In this document: piece by piece, positions 54,090 to 60,479 of the stretch
Numbering within the stretch: the first letter of the stretch is position 1
How the letters are laid out: the number at the start of each line of letters is the position of its first letter
Assembly (NCBI RefSeq): GCF_000374365.1
Contig: NZ_KB894115.1
Coordinates: 310,001 to 374,000 of the forward strand
DNA from: Bacteroides gallinarum DSM 18171 = JCM 13658
GTDB lineage: Bacteria > Bacteroidota > Bacteroidia > Bacteroidales > Bacteroidaceae
Direction of reading: 5' to 3'
DNA length: 64,000 nt
The notes under the pieces: model-generated
What the model was told of the DNA's origin: nothing
Database searches by the model: none
What the model saw: only the letters and a program-made list of their open reading frames with translations
Program-made: the position numbers and the translations under genes

Positions 54090-54305
54090 ATGCTGTACCC
54101 TAAAATCATATTTATAATTATCCTGACCGCATTAGGGATAATCATGTTTGGCGCGCTGCTCGATTTCATCGTCTCAATCATGATATATGTAATTGGAATA
54201 ATCGTATTGGGAGTTTCATCCGCCGTCATTATCTTACCCAAAGAAAAATTGACAGCGTATTACAGACGGTTTACCGCAACGATTTCAAGGTTTATTCACG
54301 TTTAA
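54090..54305 (+). CDS. Small membrane protein, 71 aa
   Basis: Two long hydrophobic helices (residues 5-25 and 30-50: IVSIMIYVIGIIVLGVSSAVIIL) and a short basic tail (AYYRRFTATISRFIHV). No family recognised. It starts 6 bp after the preceding membrane-protein gene and 13 bp before the next gene, so it is likely translated with them. Confidence 0.65.
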   Translation: MLYPKIIFIIILTALGIIMFGALLDFIVSIMIYVIGIIVLGVSSAVIILPKEKLTAYYRRFTATISRFIHV

Positions 54306-54318
54306 AATAAAGCTTATT

Positions 54319-54765
54319 ATGACAGAAGATGTTTCTATTATCGACCCTATCGTAGATTTTATTGCAAAATGGATAGCGGTTCCCGGAATAGCACTTTACG
54401 GGTTGTATTTAATTTACAAATTAATAAAATCCATTTACGATTCCATTCGTGAATTTATAGAAAATCTATTTGGATGCAAACACTCCAAGACAAATCAGAC
54501 CCATAGGCGTCACAGCAATGATAGCACCCACAAATACGAAAACGAAAACAAAGAACAACTGTATGAGATACGAATAAAAGGCACAATCCAATGTAACGGC
54601 CCAAAACCCATAAGCAAAACGTTTATCGGAGACAGGCTTCAGGCACAGATGTTCACCGGAAGCAGAAGACGTGAAGCGCTGGAAGATTGGGTTCGCGCAA
54701 ATTATCCGGGAGCGGACCCCCAATCAGGCCGTAATCTGGCAGCGGAAGTTAAACCTTTAAAATAA
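54319..54765 (+). CDS. Membrane-anchored protein with duplicated C-terminal module (copy B)
   Basis: A 148-aa protein: N-terminal hydrophobic helix (FIAKWIAVPGIALYGLYLIYKLI), a polar linker with a His- and Asn-rich patch, and the same C-terminal module as the 124-aa protein (NP starting EQLYEIRIKGTIQCNGP). The N-terminal half is unrelated to copy A's, so one module is joined to two different membrane anchors. It is the last gene of the cargo operon; a clean terminator follows at 54771-54803. Confidence 0.75.
   Translation: MTEDVSIIDPIVDFIAKWIAVPGIALYGLYLIYKLIKSIYDSIREFIENLFGCKHSKTNQTHRRHSNDSTHKYENENKEQLYEIRIKGTIQCNGPKPISKTFIGDRLQAQMFTGSRRREALEDWVRANYPGADPQSGRNLAAEVKPLK
54550..54765 (+). repeat. 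Copy B of the 216-bp duplicated coding module
   Basis: Direct repeat of 53100-53315 with seven mismatches and no gaps. Recent duplication or gene conversion is implied. Confidence 0.92.
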
Positions 54766-54770
54766 TCGTC

Positions 54771-54803
54771 CTCCCTTGCTTTCAAAAGCAAGGGAGTCTT
54801 TTT
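54771..54803 (+). terminator. Terminator of the cargo operon
   Basis: CTCCCTTGCTTT (54771-54782) and AAAGCAAGGGAG (54785-54796) form a perfect 12-bp stem with a two-base gap, followed by TCTTTTT. Confidence 0.85.
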
Positions 54804-54823
54804 ACACTTAAAGTTATAAGCAA

Positions 54824-55426
54824 ATGGCAATAAGAATAGACTGTTACGAACTGATAACTCCCGTACAAATCGGGAAACAGTATTTTCCCAAGCAATATGC
54901 AGAGGAATGGTGCTGGAATGACGGAGTAATCTGTACGCCAATGAGAGCAATGAATCCTTGGGGCATGGACTCAATAATGGAAACTTGTGAGGAACTGAGT
55001 CTAAAAAGATTCAGGGAAGAAAACGGGGAACGGGTAATCGGAGATTTTTATGTGGCGACACAATTCGGCTTCGATGATACGCTCGGCAAAAAAGGAAACT
55101 GGCTTAGGGCATATCGGGAAGTAGCATGGAATCCGTCTTGCCCGCTTGGAATCAAGCCGCCGGACAGTTTTCCGTGTTATCATGGCGGTTTTTATTATGA
55201 GTCCGAAAAAGTCTGGAGAGAAGCAGGACTTGCACTGAACGCCTTTAACGAGGTATTGGATGAGTGCGAATCAAGACAACCTTACGACAAAAAAGAAAAT
55301 GATTTCGTCTCTAAAATAATAGGTCGGCTACCACAGGCAACTCCTTATGACAATTTCTTTATTGAACTCTCACAGAAAACATTCAAACAACCGTTCTTTG
55401 AATACAAGAGACAACGCGATATTTAA
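54824..55426 (+). CDS. Unknown protein, 200 aa, after the cargo terminator
   Basis: A soluble, Trp- and Tyr-rich acidic protein, with WCWNDG and CPLGIKPPDSFPCYHGGFYYE segments. No family is recognised. The start ATG follows a terminator by 20 bp, so it may have its own promoter, though no TAnnTTTG box was found. It is the last rightward cargo gene before the AT-rich inverted-repeat region. Confidence 0.65.
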   Translation: MAIRIDCYELITPVQIGKQYFPKQYAEEWCWNDGVICTPMRAMNPWGMDSIMETCEELSLKRFREENGERVIGDFYVATQFGFDDTLGKKGNWLRAYREVAWNPSCPLGIKPPDSFPCYHGGFYYESEKVWREAGLALNAFNEVLDECESRQPYDKKENDFVSKIIGRLPQATPYDNFFIELSQKTFKQPFFEYKRQRDI

Positions 55427-55775
55427 GTTGCATTCTACCATAAATCATTATTTATCAACGATTTTTTGCAAATAGAATCACCCATAAAAGGCAGGGTAAA
55501 GTCTTATCCCGTTATACCTGAAATAAGGCCGTTTTCGTCTCCGTCACCGAGTTTTCTACCCTCCACCTATACCCAATATAAGGGAGCAGAAAAAACTCGA
55601 ATATGGAAGAATAAACTGTAGGATAGAAAATCTTTACATAGTGAACTAAGTGAATGAAGTGAAGTATTTTTTTATAAATGTATAAATAGAGAAATCAATA
55701 TTGATTATTTTGTCTATAATAGATTATATAGAAATATGCTTCACTTCATTCACTTAGTTCACTTTTTGCTTTATC
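55427..55775. other. AT-rich intergenic region with large inverted repeat
   Basis: These 349 bases contain no gene. They hold perfect 25-bp inverted arms at 55640-55664 and 55739-55763. Each arm has three GTGAA motifs (TTCAC on the other strand), with about 74 AT-rich bases between the arms. The outer flanks (AGGATA, TATCCT) extend the symmetry imperfectly. It may be a replication origin, operator or terminator; the cargo lies to the left and the replication genes to the right. Confidence 0.75.
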
Positions 55776-56450
55776 CTATAAAAAGAGTTCGTGAGGACAG
55801 GTTTCTTTATTGAAGTTTTCTATGGCATCCCATAGTTCTTCCTGATATTCATACAAGGGCTCTATTATGACTTCCGGAAAAGTTTCGTCTGATGCAGGGG
55901 CAAGAGAAAAACCGGAAGTTTCGATTCGGCGGCCGACCTCACTTCTCATCCCGCAAGATTCAATGACCTCAAAAGAATATTCTCCCAAGAACTTCAACCG
56001 GCAATATTTCCGGGGATACCAACCTATACAGACTATTTCACCTTTGTACAATGAAGAAAACTTGAAATAGTCCATTCCGCTAAATCCCTTCTCCACATCG
56101 AAATCCGTATTGGTCTGCTTGTACCCATGACAGAAGGTTTCCCAGTCCTTATATCCCAATGCACGGGCCATAAAAGACAGTTTCCCAATGTCCGGAGTCA
56201 TTCGCTTTTCCGAATCTTTATCACCCCAATATCTTCGCAGTGTATCGACGCTGATTGTCTCCGATTGCTGGATTGCTTTCCCGTCCTCAAACTTTCGGGA
56301 CGGAAAATTCTTCTCGCTCTGTTTCCTTATATACTCGGACAAATCGGAATAGGCATTGTCCGAACTTAAATCTATTCCTGAAACTTTGATTAGTTCATTT
56401 TTCAGAGTTTCAAAGCGTTCCTTGTCTATCGGTATTCTTTTCTTTGGCAT
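55776..56450 (-). CDS. Unknown protein, 224 aa (possible regulator)
   Basis: I place the start at ATG 56450 (MPKKRIPIDKE): a promoter box (TATCTTTG, minus strand, 56466-56473) lies 15 bp upstream, and the longer frame from 56555 would place that box inside the gene. The N-terminal part (ISVDTLRRYWGDKDSEKRMTPDIGKLSFMARALGYKDWETFCHGY) resembles a helical HTH-like motif found in Bacteroides regulators. No family is assigned. It diverges from the excisionase-like gene and could bind the shared repeats at 56505-56529. Confidence 0.68.
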   Translation of the reverse strand: MPKKRIPIDKERFETLKNELIKVSGIDLSSDNAYSDLSEYIRKQSEKNFPSRKFEDGKAIQQSETISVDTLRRYWGDKDSEKRMTPDIGKLSFMARALGYKDWETFCHGYKQTNTDFDVEKGFSGMDYFKFSSLYKGEIVCIGWYPRKYCRLKFLGEYSFEVIESCGMRSEVGRRIETSGFSLAPASDETFPEVIIEPLYEYQEELWDAIENFNKETCPHELFL

Positions 56451-56465
56451 ATCATCATGTTTTTG

Positions 56466-56473
56466 CAAAGATA
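56466..56473 (-). promoter_or_regulatory. Promoter -7 box for the 224-aa gene
   Basis: TATCTTTG on the minus strand, 16 bp before the ATG at 56450. Confidence 0.55.
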
Positions 56474-56504
56474 CAAAACATTGGTTATTAACGATATATG
56501 AATC

Positions 56505-56529
56505 GTGCCTAAATGTGCCCAAACGTGCC
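56505..56529. promoter_or_regulatory. Three GTGCC repeats at 10-bp spacing (operator)
   Basis: GTGCC starts at 56505, 56515 and 56525, exactly one helical turn apart, between two divergent promoters and just upstream of the rightward -7 box. This is typical of a cooperative repressor or excisionase site. Confidence 0.6.
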
Positions 56530-56554
56530 TTTTTATGCTCTGTTTCAGACTCCA

Positions 56555-56562
56555 TACCTTTG
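56555..56562 (+). promoter_or_regulatory. Promoter -7 box for the xis-helicase-primase operon
   Basis: TACCTTTG on the plus strand, 26 bases before the preferred ATG at 56588. Confidence 0.55.
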
Positions 56563-56587
56563 CATCAAACAAAAAAAAGAAAAGCTC

Positions 56588-56941
56588 ATGACAAGAGAAA
56601 AGACCGATTACAATACTCTGCCGGAACAGATAGACTATCTGATTCAGGAAATTGAAGAAATCAAGAGTATGCTTTCGAGTAAAATGGACAAACCGGAGAA
56701 CATACCGAAGTATTTGGACATCGACCAGGCATTGGCTTATATGAGAAATTTGGGATTCCCTATCAGCAAGTCAAAACTATACAAACTGACTTCCGGTTGC
56801 CATATTCCACATAGTAAGTCAAACAGTCGGGTATATTTCCAACCGCAAGAATTGGAAAATTGGGTATCATCGCAGATAAACAAACTTCATAACAAAGAAA
56901 CATTATATACATTAAATACCAAAATATATGGAACTAAATGA
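56588..56941 (+). CDS. Excisionase-like HTH protein
   Basis: A 117-aa protein with an HTH_17-like DNA-binding domain (YLDIDQALAYMRNLGFPISKSKLYKLTSGCHIPHSKSNSRVYFQPQELENWVSSQI), like excisionases and replication-control proteins of Bacteroides mobile elements. I use ATG 56588; the longer frame from 56513 starts upstream of the promoter box. Its last codons overlap the start of the helicase gene by 14 bp. It likely controls excision or the replication operon. Confidence 0.78.
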   Translation: MTREKTDYNTLPEQIDYLIQEIEEIKSMLSSKMDKPENIPKYLDIDQALAYMRNLGFPISKSKLYKLTSGCHIPHSKSNSRVYFQPQELENWVSSQINKLHNKETLYTLNTKIYGTK

Positions 56942-58547
56942 TTTGATAAATATATGCGCTAAAGAAACGCCCATGCAAAAGTTCATAAGGGGTAAAGAAA
57001 TGCTTGGACAAATTATAAAAAGTATGCCTAAAATCCCTTTTGAAGAAATTAAATTGGAAGAATGTTATATGTACAATAGAGAAGACTTGATTCGACATGA
57101 TGATTCAGGGAATCCACATGTAAATGTTCTTCTGAAAGAAAAATTTGTATATATTTCCAAGATATTGAGAAGTATTGCAGACAAGACAGGTTCAGGCTTA
57201 TTGGTATTGGATGGTTTTCTGCATTATTATAATGGAGCATATTGGGAAAAGATAGAGGAATCTCTCGCTTCCGATTTACTTGCATTAGTAGCAATAAAGG
57301 CAGGATTCCTACCTATAGAAGCAGAAAGCGAAGTGAATAAGAAAAAGTTGCTCGTCCAATTGGTCTCCGATTATAATTGTCCTCCCCAGAAAGGCAATGT
57401 TGATACGAATAAACCGAAGATTCTCGTAAACATGAAAAACGGAACTCTTGAATATGAAAATGGAGAATTCAAACTGAGGGATTTTCAAAAAGGTGACCTA
57501 ATCAGATACCAACTTCCATTTAAATATGACCCAGATGCCACATGTGAGAAGTTTGATAAATTCCTTGACGAGGTTTTACCGGAAAAGGCCGCACAAGACG
57601 TACTTATGGAAATGATTGGCTATTGTTTTATCCCGACAAGCTACTTGAAATTAGAGAGAAGCATGATGTTATATGGCGAAGGGGCAAATGGCAAAGGAGT
57701 AATCTACGAATTGGTAAAGGAGATTCTCGGAAAGGAGCATGTTACGGGGTTTTCTATGGCAGCATTGTCTTTTGATGCCAATACACGAGCCCAGCTTAGC
57801 GGGAAACTCCTGAACTATTCCTCAGAATTGGGTGGAAAGTGTAACCCAGATATGATAAAGAAGCTCATAAGCGGTGAAGATGTTGAAGTAAAAACATTAT
57901 ATAAAGATGTGTGGATTTTGCGGGACTATACCTGCAAATTCATATTCAACACAAACTCTTTGCCAAAGGAGACGGAGGCTAACGTCGCATTTTTCAGGAG
58001 GTGGATAATCCTTCCTTTTGACGTGACTATCCCCAAAGAAAAACGTGACAAGAGACTGCCGGACAAGTTAAAAAAAGAATTGCCGGGTATATTCAACCGG
58101 GTTATAGCAGGTATTCAGCGGCTACTTGAAAATGAGGATTTCACAGAATCCGAATTGGCAAGCCGTATGCTTGAGGAATATAAAGTTCGCTCAAATACCG
58201 TTCTGCAATTTATTCAGGATGAAGGATGGATTGCAACTGTGCCTCCATCGAACACGGAACGCAAAAATGCAAATATTCAACATATTGAACTCAGTTTTTT
58301 GTATGAAAAATATACTGAATATTGCGAGAAGCAGCATATGCACAGTGCCAATAACCGGACATTTAATGAGCGTATCAAGAAGATGTTCTATGTTCAATCC
58401 AAGTGTACTAACAATGCAACGTGGGTGTTCTGTGAGAAGAAACAGGAAAAATATAATTATCCGGAATTGGAAAACTTGGAAGATGAAAGCGACCCAGTAA
58501 AAAGTATAATAAATAATCTTCAAAAAAAGAAAAATGAAAAATCCTAA
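56928..58547 (+). CDS. D5/P4-family replicative helicase
   Basis: A 539-aa SF3 helicase of phage and satellite primase-helicases. A D5_N-like region precedes the ATPase, with Walker A GEGANGKG at residues 250-257, a B/C region including CKFIFNTNSLPKETEANVAFFRRWIILPFD and a C-terminal winged-helix-like domain. In P4-like systems, it loads at the origin and unwinds DNA. It overlaps the primase gene by 14 bp, so both are co-translated and together could replicate the excised element. Confidence 0.85.
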   Translation: MELNDLINICAKETPMQKFIRGKEMLGQIIKSMPKIPFEEIKLEECYMYNREDLIRHDDSGNPHVNVLLKEKFVYISKILRSIADKTGSGLLVLDGFLHYYNGAYWEKIEESLASDLLALVAIKAGFLPIEAESEVNKKKLLVQLVSDYNCPPQKGNVDTNKPKILVNMKNGTLEYENGEFKLRDFQKGDLIRYQLPFKYDPDATCEKFDKFLDEVLPEKAAQDVLMEMIGYCFIPTSYLKLERSMMLYGEGANGKGVIYELVKEILGKEHVTGFSMAALSFDANTRAQLSGKLLNYSSELGGKCNPDMIKKLISGEDVEVKTLYKDVWILRDYTCKFIFNTNSLPKETEANVAFFRRWIILPFDVTIPKEKRDKRLPDKLKKELPGIFNRVIAGIQRLLENEDFTESELASRMLEEYKVRSNTVLQFIQDEGWIATVPPSNTERKNANIQHIELSFLYEKYTEYCEKQHMHSANNRTFNERIKKMFYVQSKCTNNATWVFCEKKQEKYNYPELENLEDESDPVKSIINNLQKKKNEKS

Positions 58548-59451
58548 AGTAAGCTTGTTTCAAAATTACAGGGAAAAACTTCCTGTCAGGCAAGTAAGGT
58601 TATTGGATTGGGTCTGCTCCGACCTTTACAAAGGAGCGGCAGAACACATCCGGTCTATCTTCAATAAAAACGAACAGCGGGAGTTAAAGGCTCAATTGCC
58701 TTGCATTACTCCAAGTGGGATATTCTCCTATTGTTCTGATAAAAATCTGGATTGTCATAGTGGCTTTATCTGCATTGACATTGACGGCGGCAAAGACAAC
58801 CCGGACATTACGGATTTTGAGAGATTGAAGTCGGAGGTAATAAGCGGCATTGAATATGTCGCATATTGTGGCCTGTCAATCAGCGGGAACGGTGTGTTCT
58901 GTCTGATTCCGATAGAATCTCCGCAATTTCACAAAGAGCATTTCTACGCTTTGGAAGAATACTTTCGAGAGAAAGGCATTGTCATTGACTCTTCCTGCAA
59001 AAACGTGTCAAGGCTTAGAGGCGCTTCTTATGATGCCAATCCGTTTTTGAATCCGGATGCAGTAACTTTTGCCGGAAAGATTGAGCAGGCGGTCAAAAAA
59101 ATCAAGAAGCATATTCCATCTGAAAATGCTCTGAAAGGACTTGTAACAAAAGGAGTTCAGAGTATACCATTGATTATGGCACCTATATTACAGATGATAG
59201 AGGTAAATCAGATAGACATAACGGGAAACCGGCACCGCTGGTTTGGCATTGGTTGCGCTTTAGCCAATGAATATGGAGAAGAAGGAAGGGATATTTTTCA
59301 TGCCGTCAGTCGCTTCTACAAGAATGATGGTTATTATTACACGAAAGAAGAAACAGACGAGTTGTACGATTCATGCTTAAAGAATTGTCATAAATACAAT
59401 TATAGCATTGGAACATTCTATTATTGGTGCAAAGAATATGGAATGCTGTAA
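58534..59451 (+). CDS. BT4734-type AEP primase with PriCT_2 domain
   Basis: A 305-aa protein. The N-terminal BT4734/VirE_N-like archaeo-eukaryotic primase fold has the acidic motif ICIDIDGGKDNPDITDF, then GLSISGNGVFCLIPI, then CKNVSRLRGASYD. The C-terminal PriCT_2 domain is around residues 210-300 (NRHRWFGIGCALANEYGEEGRDIFHAVSRFYKNDGYYYTKEETDELYDSCL). It likely makes primers for the helicase encoded just upstream. It is the last gene of the element, followed by a large stem-loop at 59541-59587. Confidence 0.85.
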   Translation: MKNPKVSLFQNYREKLPVRQVRLLDWVCSDLYKGAAEHIRSIFNKNEQRELKAQLPCITPSGIFSYCSDKNLDCHSGFICIDIDGGKDNPDITDFERLKSEVISGIEYVAYCGLSISGNGVFCLIPIESPQFHKEHFYALEEYFREKGIVIDSSCKNVSRLRGASYDANPFLNPDAVTFAGKIEQAVKKIKKHIPSENALKGLVTKGVQSIPLIMAPILQMIEVNQIDITGNRHRWFGIGCALANEYGEEGRDIFHAVSRFYKNDGYYYTKEETDELYDSCLKNCHKYNYSIGTFYYWCKEYGML

Positions 59452-59540
59452 ATATGATGATGGATATTACTCAGATGTGGTGTATTGAGTCTAACGAGGG
59501 GGAAATTATGAAGAACACACCTTTCACTCTGATTTTATCG

Positions 59541-59587
59541 CGAAGAAAAGGGATAACTACTGGTGTGTAGGTTATCCCTTTTCTTCG
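59541..59587 (+). terminator. Strong stem-loop after the primase gene
   Basis: CGAAGAAAAGGGATAAC (59541-59557) and GTTATCCCTTTTCTTCG (59571-59587) are perfect 17-bp arms; an inner TAC/GTA extends the stem. It likely ends the replication operon. Confidence 0.8.
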
Positions 59588-59713
59588 TACTTGCATTGCA
59601 ATGAAAGCCTTAACCTGTGAGGCAATGACTGTCAGAGAAAGAAACAGGATGAAAACCAGTCTGATTTACCGGTGTGTCATGTTTGTCATTGATTGTCATC
59701 TATTTCCAGAGGC

Positions 59714-59733
59714 TGTGTGCAAATTGTGTGCAA
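59714..59733. repeat. Right arm-type repeat
   Basis: Identical to 47151-47170, in the same orientation, 75 bp from the right att. Likely integrase arm-binding site. Confidence 0.75.
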
Positions 59734-59749
59734 GAAGTTCCCGTATGCA

Positions 59750-59785
59750 AGAAAAAAGCCGTTACAAAACTATTTGTAACGGCTT
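59750..59785 (-). terminator. Element-borne tRNA terminator
   Basis: AAGCCGTTACAAA (59756-59768) and TTTGTAACGGCTT (59773-59785) are perfect 13-bp arms; on the minus strand they are followed by six T. It lies 23 bp downstream of the tRNA 3' end and replaces the old terminator now at 46946. Confidence 0.8.
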
Positions 59786-59807
59786 GATTTTCTTTGTTTT
59801 ATATTTC

Positions 59808-59852
59808 GTGGACCAGCCAGGGCTTGAACCTGGGACCTCCAGATTATGAGTC
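59808..59852 (-). repeat. Right att site within tRNA-Met
   Basis: The 45-bp direct repeat of the left att (46980-47024). It spans the 3' half of the functional tRNA gene. Confidence 0.9.
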
Positions 59853-59882
59853 TGTTGCTCTAACCAACTGAGCTACAAGTCC
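59809..59882 (-). tRNA. tRNA-Met(CAT)
   Basis: A 74-nt tRNA gene on the minus strand. Acceptor stem GGACTTG/CTGGTCC, D-arm GCTC-AGTTGGTTA-GAGC, anticodon loop CTCATAA with CAT, variable AGGTC and T-arm CCAGG-TTCAAGC-CCTGG. CCA is not encoded. The loop resembles elongator tRNA-Met; tRNA-Ile2 with a modified CAT anticodon cannot be excluded. The 3' half, from the anticodon on, is repeated at 46980-47024 and was supplied by the integrated element. Confidence 0.9.
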
Positions 59883-59910
59883 GGTGTATCCTTATGTCGG
59901 ATATCGGGGA

Positions 59911-59918
59911 CAAAAGTA
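59911..59918 (-). promoter_or_regulatory. Promoter -7 box for tRNA-Met
   Basis: TACTTTTG on the minus strand, with TTG 20 bases upstream, about 30 bp before the mature 5' end. Confidence 0.6.
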
Positions 59919-59973
59919 GTATTTTCTCTTGGAATATGCAAGCATTTCGGGCAAAAATACGACTTCTCCCGGT

Positions 59974-60285
59974 TTAGAATTTATAAGTCCGCTTAGGATT
60001 TTTGGGAAACCAGCCTTTTTTTACCCGTTCTTCCTGTTCGAAGATTTCTTTGATAGTCCAGAATGACGAGAAGGCAAATACGCCGAGAAGCGAGGCTATC
60101 AGAATGTTTTCGGTACAGATTGAGGCAATGGCGCCGCCGATTCCCAATAATAGGAAGAACCACCAACATTTGGTTCCCCAGTAATATTCCGCTTTTACTA
60201 CGACGGGGTGGAAAAAACCGATGATGAGGAAGGTACAGATGCCGATGACAAGTCCTGAGAGATGATATTCGTTTAAGAAATCCAT
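59974..60285 (-). CDS. DUF4491-family small membrane protein
   Basis: A 103-aa membrane protein with three hydrophobic segments (residues 10-25, 38-58, 65-85), consistent with DUF4491 of Bacteroides. The start is the ATG at 60285 (MDFLNEYHLSG); the longer frame has a Cys-rich, implausible N-terminus and reads through a hairpin. No function is known. It is the first gene past the tRNA. Confidence 0.75.
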   Translation of the reverse strand: MDFLNEYHLSGLVIGICTFLIIGFFHPVVVKAEYYWGTKCWWFFLLLGIGGAIASICTENILIASLLGVFAFSSFWTIKEIFEQEERVKKGWFPKNPKRTYKF

Positions 60286-60406
60286 GTGTATATATAGAAT
60301 GGTGAAGTTACGGGATGATAAAGGGATTGAATTGCCGGTATAAATAAAAGGGCAGGTACATGGTACGATAGAGAAACATATGATACGGTGTACCCAAGAT
60401 ATGAAA

Positions 60407-60462
60407 AGTGATAAAATGGTAGTGCACGTTACGCTGTGTCGCCGCCCTACCACCTTATCACT
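60407..60462. terminator. Imperfect hairpin between lrp and DUF4491 genes
   Basis: AGTGATAAAATGGTAG (60407-60422) and CTACCACCTTATCACT (60447-60462) pair with two mismatches. It lies between the leftward lrp gene and the next gene. The same GTGATAA motif recurs beyond the other end of lrp, at 61041-61090. Confidence 0.5.
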
Positions 60463-60479
60463 CTACCGTTTTACCTATC

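Larger units (their letters stand above)
46980..59852. mobile_element. 12.9-kb integrative element in tRNA-Met(CAT)
   Basis: The element is bounded by 45-bp direct repeats (46980-47024 and 59808-59852), one within an intact tRNA gene. It carries an integrase, an excisionase-like HTH gene, a D5-type helicase and an AEP primase, an Xre/ImmA/PIN module, and a cargo block. Both ends have a 20-bp repeat, TGTGTGCAAATTGTGTGCAA (47151-47170, 59714-59733). Base composition is visibly more AT-rich than the flanks. No relaxase, coupling protein or capsid gene was found, so it is best described as a satellite-like or non-self-transmissible island. Confidence 0.88.

Noticed and set aside
55640..55763. Inverted repeats as a transposon end pair
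   Set aside because: The arms enclose only 74 bases with no transposase and no target-site duplication was seen.
59601..59849. Open frame ending in DQPGLEPGTSRL
   Set aside because: The end is a translation of the tRNA 3' half in reverse orientation, a well-known spurious ORF pattern.
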